Shown: positions 33,207-43,451 of the stretch, one piece after another
How positions within the stretch are numbered: position 1 is the first letter of the stretch
Layout: every line of letters starts with the position of its first letter
The notes under the pieces: model-generated
What the model was told of the DNA's origin: nothing
The model's database searches: none
What the model saw: the letters and a program-made list of their open reading frames with translations, nothing else
Source: Larimichthys crocea
Lineage: Eukaryota > Chordata > Actinopteri > Sciaenidae
Length of the DNA stretch: 64,000 bases
Assembly: GCF_000972845.2 (NCBI RefSeq)
Contig: NW_020859623.1
Span: forward strand, 38,320-102,319
Direction: 5' to 3'
Program-made: the position numbers and the translations under genes

Positions 33207-34975
33207 TTAATGTGACACACGCGAGTCCTTTTTCTGCCATCGGGAGTGTGGATCGGTCTTGCTGCACTTACGGTCAACCTCATATGGACCACAAATCTTT
33301 GCCTGTAGACTAGAACCAACAAGAGGTTTAAGAACTAGTACATGGTCACCAGGCATAAAGGTCTGCGCTACAGACTTTTTGTCAAAATGTGTTTTCATTT
33401 TGGACTGAGCAGTGGAGAGTGAATCACGGGCCATGTGACGAGAATTTTTAAAGAAGAACCCTTAAATAAGGAGGACTGGATTCAAAGTATCAAAGTTTAA
33501 GTTGAATTTATTATTCTTGTACAAGAAGGAGCATTTAACAGTGCAACACAGAAGAGAGGTTACAGAGAAAAGGCTCCCTGAGGAGCTCTATCAATAGGTT
33601 CTTATACATTTTTTAAAATGGGCTGTCTCAGACACCTCCCTCACTGATGAGTCTGCTCAACAATAAACATTATGTATCAAAATGACACTTCTCAGGCCTG
33701 TTTCTCACGTCCTCGTCGCTCCTGTCCTTTAACTACTGATATCTCTCCCTGCCATCCTCAGCAAAACACAGTCCAAATAAAGGAAGTGCACGAGACATGC
33801 AAAAAACAGGAAACACACATTATATGATCAAAACATCTGAACCCCAGTATAAATCCTAATTTTTTATAACAGGCCAAATCGCACGCATGATGCAGTCTCT
33901 CCCTAAAGGAGCTAACGTAGTCCAGAATGTTGTCACTAGTTTTGTTTGAGAGAAATCTCTCTCGTAACAGGCGTAGAGGGCCCTCGCACGGTGTGGCCAA
34001 ACACCAAATCGGCTGGACTGAAACCTAATGACTCCTGTAATGTTTCCTTCACAGCATAGCATTTGAACACATATATCACTTGAAATTCAATAATTTGCTG
34101 TAGCCAACTGCATTTACAGTTGTAAAATCCCTTGTAACTCTCTGAAACCACCCAATGAATGCACTAACTTGCTTGAAGAACCAGTCTGCTACACAAAGCA
34201 GATAGAAACGGCTATAAAAACCTAAGCATAGACATTTAAAAAAAGGACAGCTATTGACATTTTATTTTTTTATAATTATATAAACACACACAAACACACA
34301 ATGTACTGAAAAAAAGAGAAATTAAATAACAGCACTCAAGTAAATGTGCTTTGTTAATGCCCACCACTGACATCTGGACAAATAAAACCAAAATGTTTTT
34401 GGTATAGTGTAAAAAATAATATTTTTTTACACCACACTCCTGTCTCATCTTCACTCCTCTCTCTCCTTCAGCGTGTCTCCCTCCTCTTGTCTCTTGTCAC
34501 CTCTCAGCGTTGCTATCCCTGCCCCTCCCTGCTTCGTGCTATGCTCCTTGCACAGCATGCACGTGACACTGGTAGCCAATGCCTGCAGTGCCTGCAGGTA
34601 CTTTTCCTAAAAAGAAAAGTTAAAAAAGAAAAAAAAAGAACGGCTCACGGAGGGACAGGAGCCGGCTCCCATCGTTCACTTAAAAGAGCCGGCTCTTTGA
34701 ACCGGCTCGTCGCGACCGACACATCACTACTTGACAAGCGCTTTTACAATGGCACAAGCTTTTAATGTGCGCAATGGGACAGCCTCAGGGTAACGGGTTG
34801 CAACACACATCACAGTGAGAATGTACTGATTTCCAGACTTGGTTTTCGGCAAAGGACCCACACAGTCAACAATAACATGTTCAAATGGCTCTCCAACGGC
34901 AGGGATTGGCTTTAATGGAGCTACAGGGATCACTTGGTTTTGACCTGAGACCTGACAGGTGTGGCAAAAGTTCAC
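33207..34975 (-). pseudogene. Gmr1-like integrase, interrupted
   Basis: Minus frame 34975-34745 begins CHTCQVSGQ (second half of the zinc region) and runs into FEHVIVDCVGPLPKTKSGN, with the first catalytic Asp, and MCVATRYPEAVPL. An insertion (about 34165-34735) removes the middle, including the second Asp. Minus frame 34060-33960 resumes with ETLQESLGFSPADLVFGHTV, the conserved segment after the catalytic Glu, and 33960-33860 follows with LRLLRERFL. Bases 33440-33750 hold unrelated sequence before the post-integrase piece. Confidence 0.7.
34165..34735. mobile_element. Insertion in integrase with an hAT-type right terminus
   Basis: The right end (34640-34730) has AGCCGGCTC words on both strands and finishes CGACCGACACATCACTA, a terminus I associate with vertebrate hAT MITEs (TAGTGATG on the other strand). 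The left terminus and a target duplication could not be found. The rest is AT-rich. Confidence 0.45.
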
Positions 34976-35309
34976 AACATCTGACTTAAGTCCAGGCCAA
35001 AAGATACAACAGAGGATACAACTATAAGTTTTTCTTAATGCCTAAATGACCGGACATGCTATGGTCATGAGCCAAGCTTAGCATCTGGGAGCGAAATTGC
35101 TATGGCACTACAACCTGAGTGACAGACTCATATGCTGGACCAGAATGAGGGGACCAGTGGCGCATCAGAACCCCATCATCTATTAGGTAGGACCCAGACT
35201 TATTACATTTTGGATCTGTTACAAGGGAAACACAAGGAGACAAAGTGGCATCAGTTTACAGAAATAGTCTCTTTATTGGCTGAGAGAGAACCTGTGGGAT
35301 CAGAGGTAG

Positions 35310-36900
35310 TCATGAAAGAGTCACTGAAATCCACCAAGTCTCCGGTGCCTGAGCACGGGTTACAGCACACACAGGAAATAAAGGAGGTGAGCCGGGCGCA
35401 ACAGAACTGGAAACGCACAAATCTGCAATTGGGTTCTCAATTACCTCAGGAGACGGGAAAACTTTACCACTGGCCAACTCGTTTCCGAGGATCAGAACAA
35501 TCCTAGCTATTGGCAACTGGGGTCTCACAGCGATTTTGAATTTGCCTAAAACAATCTTAGAGGTTAACTGAACGAAATGCAATGGGGCAAGTACAGCACT
35601 TAGCTTAACCCCCCATACTATAATGTCAGACCCACAGTAAGACTGAGCTGAAAAGGGGAAACCACCTTCATACATGAGAGACTGTTTCACACCGGTATCC
35701 TGCAGGATAGTGATTGGAACTGGCTTATCCACACCCTCAAGAGAAACAGAACATTGTGTCTACCACATCCACACTTTGCTGGTGTTGTGGTTTAGTATGT
35801 ATGAAACCGATTGAGGATTTGTGTTTTGACATTCTTAGATTGTTCTTTTCTCTTAAGAGTGGGACAGACGGCGATGAGGTGACCCTGCTCATGGCAATAG
35901 AAACACTCTCGTTTCTCAGTGTCCCCAGTAGCAGCAGTGGGGTTACGACAGGAGTTTTTGGATGATCTAGGGCTCCGGCCAAAAGGGATTAGATCACGGC
36001 ACACTGGGGAAGAAAAAACACTATTACCATTTTTTCAGGAAGTCGGTTTTTAAATTCCTCTAACAAAATGAGTTCCCGCAAGTTATCAAAAGTTGCTACC
36101 TTACTGGCCTGGCACCATTTGTCAAACAGTGTGCTCTTCTCTCTTGCAAATTCAACATATGTCTGATTGGCAGTTTTTCCACAATTCCTAAATTTTTGTC
36201 TGTATGCTTCTGGTACCAATTCATAGGCTCAAAGGACAGTGGCTTTCACTATGTCATAATTAAGTCTTCAATGGACAGAGAATTGCACACTTCCTGTGCT
36301 TTCCCAACTACAGTAACTTACACTGGAGTAAAATGGTAAATGGACTGTACTTATATAGCGCCTTTCTAGTCTTCCGACCACTCAAAGCGCTCTACACTAC
36401 ATATCTCACATTCATACACTGATGGCATTGGCTACCGTGCAAGGTGCCAACTGCTCATCAGTTTAAGGATTTAAGCATTCATACGCATTCATACACCGAT
36501 GGCACAGCCTTCGGGAGCAACTTGGGGTTCAGTATCTTGCCCAAGGACACTTCGGCATGCAGACCGGGGAGCCGGGGGATCGAACCGCTGATCATTTGAT
36601 TAGTGGTCGACCCGCTCTGCCTGTGAGCCACAGCCGCCCCAAAAGAGGCTACACACTCTTTGGCCAATGTAGAGTAGCGGCAATGCACTCAAATGCACTA
36701 AAATATGAATCTACTTCAGACTCCCTGAATGGAGGAACTAGCATGATGTGCCTGCTCACATCAAAGCCGTCGCGAGGACTGGCCGTGGGTGTCTGCATGG
36801 AAAAAGGACTGGCAGTTACAGCAGCTCCCCGCTCTAACTCCAGAGCCCTTACTTTCAGGTGCATGGTTTCCATCTCCAACTCCCGCTGTCTCAACTCCAC
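35310..36900 (-). pseudogene. Gmr1-like gag and protease
   Basis: Gag starts near 36900 with LRQRELEMETMHLKVRALEL and an SFFRESEV-like stretch (PPFRESEVDSYFSAFE), is cut by the SINE at 36331-36640, and resumes at 36219 with VPEAYRQKFRNC and TYVEFAREKSTLFDKWC. A CCHC knuckle ECFYCHEQGHLIAVC is at about 35905. The protease region (35732-35310) begins PVPITILQDTGVKQSLM, with the DTG catalytic triplet, and continues with KIAVRPQLPIARIVLILGNE. Frames change at least three times. Confidence 0.7.
36331..36640 (-). mobile_element. tRNA-headed SINE (minus strand) inserted in gag
   Basis: On the minus strand it starts GGGGCGGCTGTGGCTCAC, where TGGCTCACAGG fits an RNA polymerase III A box, and GGTTCGATCCC about 45 bp on is a perfect B box. 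The body carries ACCCCAAGTTGCTCCCGAAGG (21 bases in the source; key words CCCAAG and CTCCCGAAGG). The 3' end finishes with a TATATAGCGCC-type tail shared with fish LINEs, which suggests how it is mobilised. A second copy is at 47872-48190. Confidence 0.75.
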
Positions 36901-36960
36901 CTCCTTTACAGATGTAGCAACTCAAAAGTTCCCGTGTTTCCGTGATGGGGCCGTGGCTGT

Positions 36961-37600
36961 TTTTTGGCTGGCCCTTGACCAGTCCTTCGCAGGTCCGTGA
37001 CGGAAATGTAATCCCCCGAGATTACGTTGTCAGTGAGGCCCCGACTAGAAAAAGCCCCTAAGCAGTCTGTGTGAAAACCAGCTGCAATGCCTCATTTGTC
37101 CACGGGGAGGAGCAGTGATGTTCCGCTCTCACCGTAGACTGTCTAAAGACACATCTGAACAGATACGCTGGGGTGAGCGGGTGATCCGATCAGCTGAGAC
37201 AGAGCACAATCATAGATGTGGCTAGTGGTGCAAAGGATCATCATGATCCATTCATATCGCCCCACACAGCACCAAGTGTTCTGCGGATTGGTTGATGGAA
37301 AAAAAACAGTTGTGATAAGATAACACTAAGGCAGCGCTGCAGCTGCCTGCACAACCCACCACACCACCCCGTAACTGATTTTTAAAAGTTATATCTGTTT
37401 GATGCTTTCCGAAGCCTGCAGTATGAAACACATTCGATTTCCTCTGAACGCCATAGTGGCCATATTGATAGTACAGTATACTGTACAGTATGATGGATAC
37501 TGATGTCCAGCTGTGGCTTTCACTACATGCAGATTAGGACTTCAATACGGTACAGAATGGTAAATTAGATAGGCTACCACCAGAACAGGGGATGACTCCA
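36961..37600. other. Stretch without recognised gene
   Basis: It may include the 5' leader or LTR remnants of the Gmr1-like element, but no second copy exists in the window to prove an LTR. A short TACAGTATACTGTACAG palindrome lies near 37480. Confidence 0.4.
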
Positions 37601-37604
37601 AGAA

Positions 37605-37998
37605 AATGAAGAGTAATCAAGAGTATTGAATGATGTTATTAAAGAGTTAGGTCTTGTTGATCCATGGAGAAACAATAATCCTAGAGAGAAGGATTTTACA
37701 TTTTATTCAAATCCACACGGTAGTTACTCTAGGATAGATTTTTGTGTATCACAGCAGCATATACACAAAGTTGTGGAATGTGGTATAGAGACAATAACTA
37801 TAAGTGACCACGCCCCCATTACTCTAACTGTAGCAATGAATACAGAACCTTCCTTTAAATATTGGAGGTTAAATGTGTCAATCCTATCAGATGAGAAGGT
37901 AGCAAAGGAAATAAAAGAAAATCTAAAGGAATATCTGGAAATAAATGATAATGGCGAGGTATCACCGGCAACTCTCTGGGATGGGGGGAAAGCATAGA
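37605..37998 (+). pseudogene. L1/Tx1-type LINE endonuclease fragment
   Basis: The plus frame encodes ELGLVDPWRNNNPREKDFTF, YSNPHGSYSRIDFCVS and ISDHAPITLTV, the last third of an apurinic-type endonuclease (the SRIDF and SDH motifs), followed by the linker WRLNVSILSD. The pattern DPWR, FTFYS, SRIDF is typical of L1-type rather than CR1-type elements. It is truncated on both sides; after 37998 a different repeat begins (CAGGGGTTTTCAAAG, an hAT-like terminus at about 38015). Confidence 0.75.
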
Positions 37999-38058
37999 AA
38001 TAACGTCTAGGCCAGGGGTTTTCAAAGTGTGGGATACACACACACACACAAAATTATT

Positions 38059-38591
38059 AGGGCCCGAGCACGGCACGCTGGGGCGAGGCCCTATTGGATG
38101 TCTAACGTTTAACGTTTAAAAGTAAATCGCATTTTCGACGGCCCATATCACCTCGAAAACTCAAGAAAATTTGCCTACCACCCCGAAGTTGGGTGTAAAA
38201 TTACGTATTTTGGGGGTCTCGCACATGGGCGTACACATATGGCTCGACAGCGCCACCTAGATGTGTGTTTTTGGCGGTGCCCCTCGCCACGGTTTCATCC
38301 ACGTGTACGAAATGTGGAAGGAGTATGTAACATGCCCAGACACACAAAAAAGTCTCTTGGTGACCCGGGCTACAGTGAAGCATACGCTGTCCAATTTTTG
38401 CCAAAGTTGGACTTTTCATGTTTTTGGGTCATTTCCAGGGGTCGCATTTGACCAAACTCCTCCTAGGGATTTTATCCGATGTGTTTGAAACTTGGCATGT
38501 GTGTTCTTAAGGCCTCGACAATGAAAAGTTATCAAAATCACAACTTTTCATCTGAGGGCGTGGCAGTGACAACGTGTCAAAGTCAACGGTG
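38059..38591. repeat. Dispersed fish repeat (AGGGCCCGAGCAC type)
   Basis: It begins AGGGCCCGAGCACGGC and carries GGCGAGGCCCTATTG, CTCGAAAACTCA and TGGCTCGACAGCGCC. I recognise this wording as a widespread teleost repeat found near genes. It ends where the truncated 5' LTR of the chromovirus begins and has probably replaced the first 155 bp or so of that LTR. Frames across it are chance. Confidence 0.6.
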
Positions 38592-39106
38592 CCCATTACC
38601 TTGTGTATATATTGTCTGCGTCTCCCTTTGTCTTGTGCCAAAGTGTTTCGTCCTTCGTCGTGCACCAAAGCCTTTTTCTCATAGTCCATAGCCACAGCTC
38701 CTTAGCTCAAGTATCTTTTTGTTTTCTTCCTCGAATGAGTGATTTTCTGTTGTAATTCCTAGTCTAGCCTTTTGTTACTTTGTATCTAGTCTAGTGTGTT
38801 TTCAGCCTCGTTTTTGAGCGCCTTAAGTTGATGTTTCATAGCCTTTTTGTTTTTCCTCCTTATGAGTGATTTTGATTTCGTTAATCTTTAATACTATTAG
38901 TCCTAGCTTTTTGTTCCTCGTTGAGAGTGATTTTGATTTTGTTATTTAGTGTAGTTCAGAGTTTTTTCCTCCTTGGAGTGATTTTTGTTTCCTTTAGTTT
39001 AGGGCCTTTTCATAGCCTCACTCAGTCGAGGATTTTCCCCGTCCTGAATAAAACCGCTTACTGTCTAACTCTGCATCTGAGTCCTCATTTGAGTCCCGGC
39101 CTGACA
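38592..39106 (+). repeat. 5' LTR of chromovirus, truncated at its start
   Basis: It matches 43590-44094 of the 3' LTR with several small indels and ends GGCCTGACA. It lacks the first 155 bp or so, including the TGTCAC start. A GTGTATATATTG (TATA-like) word and AATAAA (39047) remain. Confidence 0.88.
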
Positions 39107-39122
39107 GTACACTTTGGCCAGA

Positions 39123-42100
39123 ATGGACTCAGCAGAGGCTGGCCAGTGGACGGCTGCGCTACGGGCTCAGGAGGCCCGCATCGCCCGTCAGGAGGAGCTT
39201 CAGACGGCGATGGCATCGCATTTCGGTGAGCTCTCGTGCCAGGTGAGAGATCTGGTGCACCACCTACGGCAGACCATCCAGCCACCTGCGGCGCCGGAGC
39301 CTCCAGCAGCTGCAGCGGCTCCGTCCCAGGGCGCAGGAGTGGGGATCAAGCTGGCGCCCCCGGAGCGTTTCTCTGGGGAACCAGGCCAATGCAAGGCTTT
39401 TCTCACGGATTGCTCCATCCACTTTGAGCAGCTTCCTCATGCTTTCGTCACGGATAGATCCAGGATCGCATTCATGGTTTCCCACCTGACTGGGAGAGCC
39501 AGAGCTTGGGCCACCGCCGAGTGGGCTCGTGACTCTCCACTCTGTTCCTCTCTCACGGACTTTAAAGCTGCCCTCATGATGACGTTCGACCCAGTGTCTA
39601 CGGACCGAGAGAAGGCCAGGGAGCTGAGCGGTCTGACACAGGGCAGAGACTCGGTGTGTGACTACGCCATCCGCTTTCGCACCCTGGCGGCGGAGAGCGG
39701 CTGGAATAACGCCGCCCTGTACGACGTGTTTCTGAAAGGGCTGGCGACATACATCCAGGAGCTACTGTTGCCGCTGGACCTGCCTGCAGACCTGGACCCG
39801 CTCATCGCTCTCGCCATCCGGACAGACAACCGGGTTCGCGAGCTCCGGCAACCACGGAGTGGTTCGACACCGGAGAGGACTCCACGCTTCACAGCCCCGG
39901 ACAGGCAGGCTCTCCGTTACCCACCGCCAGTGCACGGCTGTCCCTCTTCCGCCGCCAGGGAGGAGGAGCCCATGCAGCTTGGCAATGCGAGGCTGACGCC
40001 GGAGGAGCGACGACGACGCCAGCAGGAGGGCAGCTGCTTTTACTGCGGCAAAATGAATCACCTCGTCGCCGCCTTTCCGGCCAGAAAGCCCCGGGAGGTG
40101 AGTCAACCTCCAGCCACAGCCCTCGTCCCACGCCGCCTAACACCAGTTAAGGTAATGCACCACGCCACCACCACCACACTAGGAGCTCTCATAGACTCAG
40201 GGGCAGATGAAAGCTTGATGGACTGGGGGTTGGCGGCGAAGATAGGCCTCAGGGCTGAACTTTTGGCTAAGCCCATCCATGCTAGAGCACTAAATGGACA
40301 GGAACTTTTCACCATCACACACATCACAGAGTCTCTCAAGCTCCGCATCAATAGACACACAGAACACATACGTTTTTTTTTATTCAAATCGCCTGCACAT
40401 ACTCTGATTCTGGGACATCCATGGCTCCTCAGTCACAACCCTCACATTGATTGGGGAACTGGTTCCATTATGGGGTGGGGAAGGGATTGTAGGACTCACG
40501 GCATAACCACACCGTCTTCGAGTGATGACGGCGCAATGATTAATCTTGTGACTGTGAATCCCAAAGCAGACCCTGAATACCCGGACCTGAGTGCCGTGCC
40601 GTCCTGCTACCATCACCTCAAGGAGGTCTTCAGCAAATCCAAAGCCTTGTCTCTCCCTCCACATAGACCTTATGATTGCGCAATCGAGTTAATCCCCGGT
40701 TCAACCCTGCCCAAGAGCCGCCTTTACTCCATTTCGGGGCCGGAAAGAGAGGCCATGAAGGATTATATCCAGACCTCCCTGAAGGCAGGGCTCATCCGTC
40801 CCTCCTCTTCTCCAGCCGGCGCAGGTTTCTTTTTTGTTGGTAAAAAGGATGGGTCGTTAAGGCCGTGCATAGACTATAGCCCACTTAACGACATCACTAT
40901 TAAGAACAGATATCCTCTGCCACTCATGTCTTCGGTTTTTGACCAGATCCAGCAAGCCAACGTGTTCACGAAATTAGACCTGCGCAACGCCTACCACCTG
41001 GTGAGAATCAGAGAAGGAGATGAGTGGAAAACAGGTTTTAACACACCTACTGGTCACTATGAGTACCTGGTGATGCCATTCGGTCTCACTAATGCCCCAG
41101 CAGTGTTCCAGGCCATGATTAATGATGTCCTTAGGGACTTTTTAGACCATTTCGTGTATGTTTACCTTGACGACATCCTCATCTACTCTCCTGACCTAGA
41201 CACGCACAAGGCCCACGTGGCTAAAGTTCTCAGGAGACTCTTAGACCACCAGTTGTTTGTCAAGGCAGAGAAGAGTGAGTTTCATGCCGACACCATCTCC
41301 TTCCTGGGCTTCATTGTAGCCCCTGGAAGGGTGCAGATGGATCCGGCTAAAGTGAGCGCTGTGGCCGACTGGCCCACTCCTGATAGCCGCAAAAAGGTCC
41401 AGCAGTTCCTTGGTTTTGCTAACTTTTATAGGCGGTTTATCAGAAACTTCAGCGCAACAGCAGCTCCGCTTCATGCACTCACCTCCACCAAGGTGCACTT
41501 TCACTGGACTACAGAGGCAGAGTCCGCCCTCCAGAACCTCAAGCGCCGCTTCACCACGGCCCCCATCCTCACCATGCCCGATTCTCAGCGGCAGTTTGTG
41601 GTGGAGGTGGACGCCTCCAATGAGGGAATCGGAGCTGTGCTGTCCCAGAGATCCGAGGGGGATGGTAAGATGCATCCCTGTGCCTTCCTGTCTCGACGGC
41701 TGTCCAAGGCCGAGAGGAACTATGATGTCGGCAACCGTGAGCTCCTGGCGGTGAAGGCGGCTCTGGAGGAGTGGCGGCACTGGTTGGAGGGGGCCACTCA
41801 GCCGTTTATTGTTTGGACCGACCACAAGAACTTGGAATATATGAGAAAAGCCAAAAGACTCAATTCTCGCCAGGCCAGGTGGGCGCTTTTTTTTAACAGA
41901 TTTTCTTTTTCCCTCTCCTACAGGCCGGGGTCCCGGAATGTCAAGCCTGACGCCCTGTCACGTCTCTTCGACCCCGAGCCTGTTGCCAAGGAGCCCGAGC
42001 CCATCCTTCCGCTGTCCTGTGTGGTTGGAGCGGTTTCCTGGCAAATAGAAAAGGAGGTTAAGCAGGCTAATGGTGAGGCTCCGCCACCTAGTGGGTGCCC

Positions 42101-43451
42101 AGAGAATCGGTTGTTTGTCCCAGTTGAGTTGCGCCCACAGGTGATCCACTGGGCCCACACCTCGCTGCTTTCCTGCCATCCGGGAGTTCGGCGGACTATG
42201 TTCGCCATCTCCCGGAGGTTCTGGTGGCCGTCCATGGAACCGGAGGTTCGGGAGTACGTGGAGGCTTGCTCGGTCTGCGCCCGCAATAAGACGTCCACCG
42301 GCTCACGCATGGGACTTTTGCATCCGCTTCCCATCCCCTCCAGACCGTGGGCAGAAATCTCTTTGGACTTCGTCACGGGGCTCCCAACATCGCTAGGCAA
42401 CACTACTGTCCTCACTGTGGTGGACAGATTTTCAAAGATGGCGAGGTTTATTGCTCTGCCTAAACTACCCTCGGCCAAGGAAACTACAGAGATCATGGTC
42501 AACCACGTCTTCAGAAATCACGGCTTTCCCAAGGACATTGTGTCGGACCGGGGGCCCCAGTTTGTGTCCCGGTTCTGGAGGGAATTCTGCCGGCTCATCG
42601 GTGCCAAAGCCAGCCTGACCTCAGGATATCACCCGGAGGCAAACGGCCAGACCGAGCGCCTCAACCAGCAGCTGGAAACCGGCCTCCGGTGTCTAGTGTC
42701 ACAGAACCCAGCCACATGGAGCAAGCACCTGGTCTGGGTAGAGTATGCCCACAACTCCCTGCCCACCTCAGCCACTGGTCTTTCCCCATTCATGTGTGTC
42801 TATGGTTATCAACCCCCTGTTTTCCCAGACAATGAGCCAGAGACGTCGGTGCCCTCCGTCCAAGCTCAGATCCGCCGCTGCCGCCGCATCTGGGCAGCCG
42901 CCCGTCAGGTACTCATCCGCCAAGGGGACCGGGTCAAAAGAGCTGCGGACCGGAGAAGACGACCCGCTCCAGCGTACCAGCTGGGCCAGAGGGTATGGCT
43001 CTCTACCAGGAACCTCCGTCTCAAGGCCCTCTCGAGGAAACTGGCTCCGCGCTTCGTGGGTCCTTTCCCCATAACCAAGGTTGTCGGACCTGCAGCGGTT
43101 CGCCTTCGTCTCCCCCGGTCTCTCCGTGTCCACCCCACGTTTCACGTAAGTCAGGTCAAACCGGTCAAGGAGAGTCCCATGGTCCCGGCCCTCCCACCCC
43201 CTCCTCCTCCTGAAGTAGTGGACGGGGGTCCAGTCTATAAGGTCAAGAAATTACTGGCTGTGCGCAACCGGGGTCGGGGCAGGCAGTTCCTGGTGGACTG
43301 GGAGGGGTACGGCCCGGAGGAGCGACAGTGGGTTCCTTCGCGTCACATCATCGACCATAGCCTGATAGACGACTTTTATAGGGATCACCCTGACCAGCCT
43401 GGGCCGTCAGGAGTCGGCCCTAGGGGGGGGGGTACTGTCACACCGCAGTGA
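39123..43451 (+). CDS. Ty3/gypsy chromovirus gag-pol polyprotein, open frame
   Basis: One uninterrupted frame of 1,442 residues from the first ATG after the 5' LTR (17 bp downstream; a TTG at 39114 lies in frame but is unlikely to start). In order: a gag capsid region, a CCHC-type knuckle at residue 305 reading CFYCGKMNHLVAAF, protease LIDSGADESLM near 358, RT with FTKLDLRNAYHLVRI and YVYLDDILIYS (catalytic residues near 681), RNase H from VVEVDASNEGIGAVLSQ (near 830) to DHKNLEYM, integrase zinc region with CSVCARNK, and catalytic core D (LDFVTG), D (VSDRGPQF) and E (NGQTERLN) with 35 residues between the last two. A chromodomain (VYKVKKLL to QFLVDWEGYGPEERQW) closes the protein, so it is a chromovirus. 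The stop lies 16 bp inside the 3' LTR. The knuckle has Phe where the last Cys belongs. Everything else looks functional. Confidence 0.95.
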   Translation: MDSAEAGQWTAALRAQEARIARQEELQTAMASHFGELSCQVRDLVHHLRQTIQPPAAPEPPAAAAAPSQGAGVGIKLAPPERFSGEPGQCKAFLTDCSIHFEQLPHAFVTDRSRIAFMVSHLTGRARAWATAEWARDSPLCSSLTDFKAALMMTFDPVSTDREKARELSGLTQGRDSVCDYAIRFRTLAAESGWNNAALYDVFLKGLATYIQELLLPLDLPADLDPLIALAIRTDNRVRELRQPRSGSTPERTPRFTAPDRQALRYPPPVHGCPSSAAREEEPMQLGNARLTPEERRRRQQEGSCFYCGKMNHLVAAFPARKPREVSQPPATALVPRRLTPVKVMHHATTTTLGALIDSGADESLMDWGLAAKIGLRAELLAKPIHARALNGQELFTITHITESLKLRINRHTEHIRFFLFKSPAHTLILGHPWLLSHNPHIDWGTGSIMGWGRDCRTHGITTPSSSDDGAMINLVTVNPKADPEYPDLSAVPSCYHHLKEVFSKSKALSLPPHRPYDCAIELIPGSTLPKSRLYSISGPEREAMKDYIQTSLKAGLIRPSSSPAGAGFFFVGKKDGSLRPCIDYSPLNDITIKNRYPLPLMSSVFDQIQQANVFTKLDLRNAYHLVRIREGDEWKTGFNTPTGHYEYLVMPFGLTNAPAVFQAMINDVLRDFLDHFVYVYLDDILIYSPDLDTHKAHVAKVLRRLLDHQLFVKAEKSEFHADTISFLGFIVAPGRVQMDPAKVSAVADWPTPDSRKKVQQFLGFANFYRRFIRNFSATAAPLHALTSTKVHFHWTTEAESALQNLKRRFTTAPILTMPDSQRQFVVEVDASNEGIGAVLSQRSEGDGKMHPCAFLSRRLSKAERNYDVGNRELLAVKAALEEWRHWLEGATQPFIVWTDHKNLEYMRKAKRLNSRQARWALFFNRFSFSLSYRPGSRNVKPDALSRLFDPEPVAKEPEPILPLSCVVGAVSWQIEKEVKQANGEAPPPSGCPENRLFVPVELRPQVIHWAHTSLLSCHPGVRRTMFAISRRFWWPSMEPEVREYVEACSVCARNKTSTGSRMGLLHPLPIPSRPWAEISLDFVTGLPTSLGNTTVLTVVDRFSKMARFIALPKLPSAKETTEIMVNHVFRNHGFPKDIVSDRGPQFVSRFWREFCRLIGAKASLTSGYHPEANGQTERLNQQLETGLRCLVSQNPATWSKHLVWVEYAHNSLPTSATGLSPFMCVYGYQPPVFPDNEPETSVPSVQAQIRRCRRIWAAARQVLIRQGDRVKRAADRRRRPAPAYQLGQRVWLSTRNLRLKALSRKLAPRFVGPFPITKVVGPAAVRLRLPRSLRVHPTFHVSQVKPVKESPMVPALPPPPPPEVVDGGPVYKVKKLLAVRNRGRGRQFLVDWEGYGPEERQWVPSRHIIDHSLIDDFYRDHPDQPGPSGVGPRGGGTVTPQ

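Larger units (their letters stand above)
32675..36960 (-). mobile_element. Gmr1-like Ty3/gypsy relic (gag-PR-IN-RT order)
   Basis: On the minus strand the parts read, in order: gag coiled coil (36900-36649), gag core (36219-36000), CCHC knuckle (near 35905), protease (from 35720), integrase (34975-33758), post-integrase segment (33434-33207) and then the reverse transcriptase start (33111-32675). In ordinary Ty3/gypsy elements integrase follows RNase H; integrase ahead of RT is the mark of Gmr1-type elements first described in Atlantic cod. The copy is dead: a tRNA-headed SINE lies in gag, an hAT-like piece in integrase, and most of the RT and all of RNase H are gone. No LTRs were identified. 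Confidence 0.7.

Noticed and set aside
36331..36640. A tRNA gene on the minus strand
   Set aside because: A and B boxes are present but there is no complete cloverleaf, and the body and LINE-type tail identify a SINE; the same unit recurs at 47872.
39114..39122. TTG at 39114 as start of the chromovirus protein
   Set aside because: An ATG nine bases downstream is in frame and is the ordinary start in animals.
41241..43145. Minus-strand frames of 125-194 codons under the chromovirus gene
   Set aside because: Antisense shadows of a real GC-rich coding frame with all expected retroviral domains.
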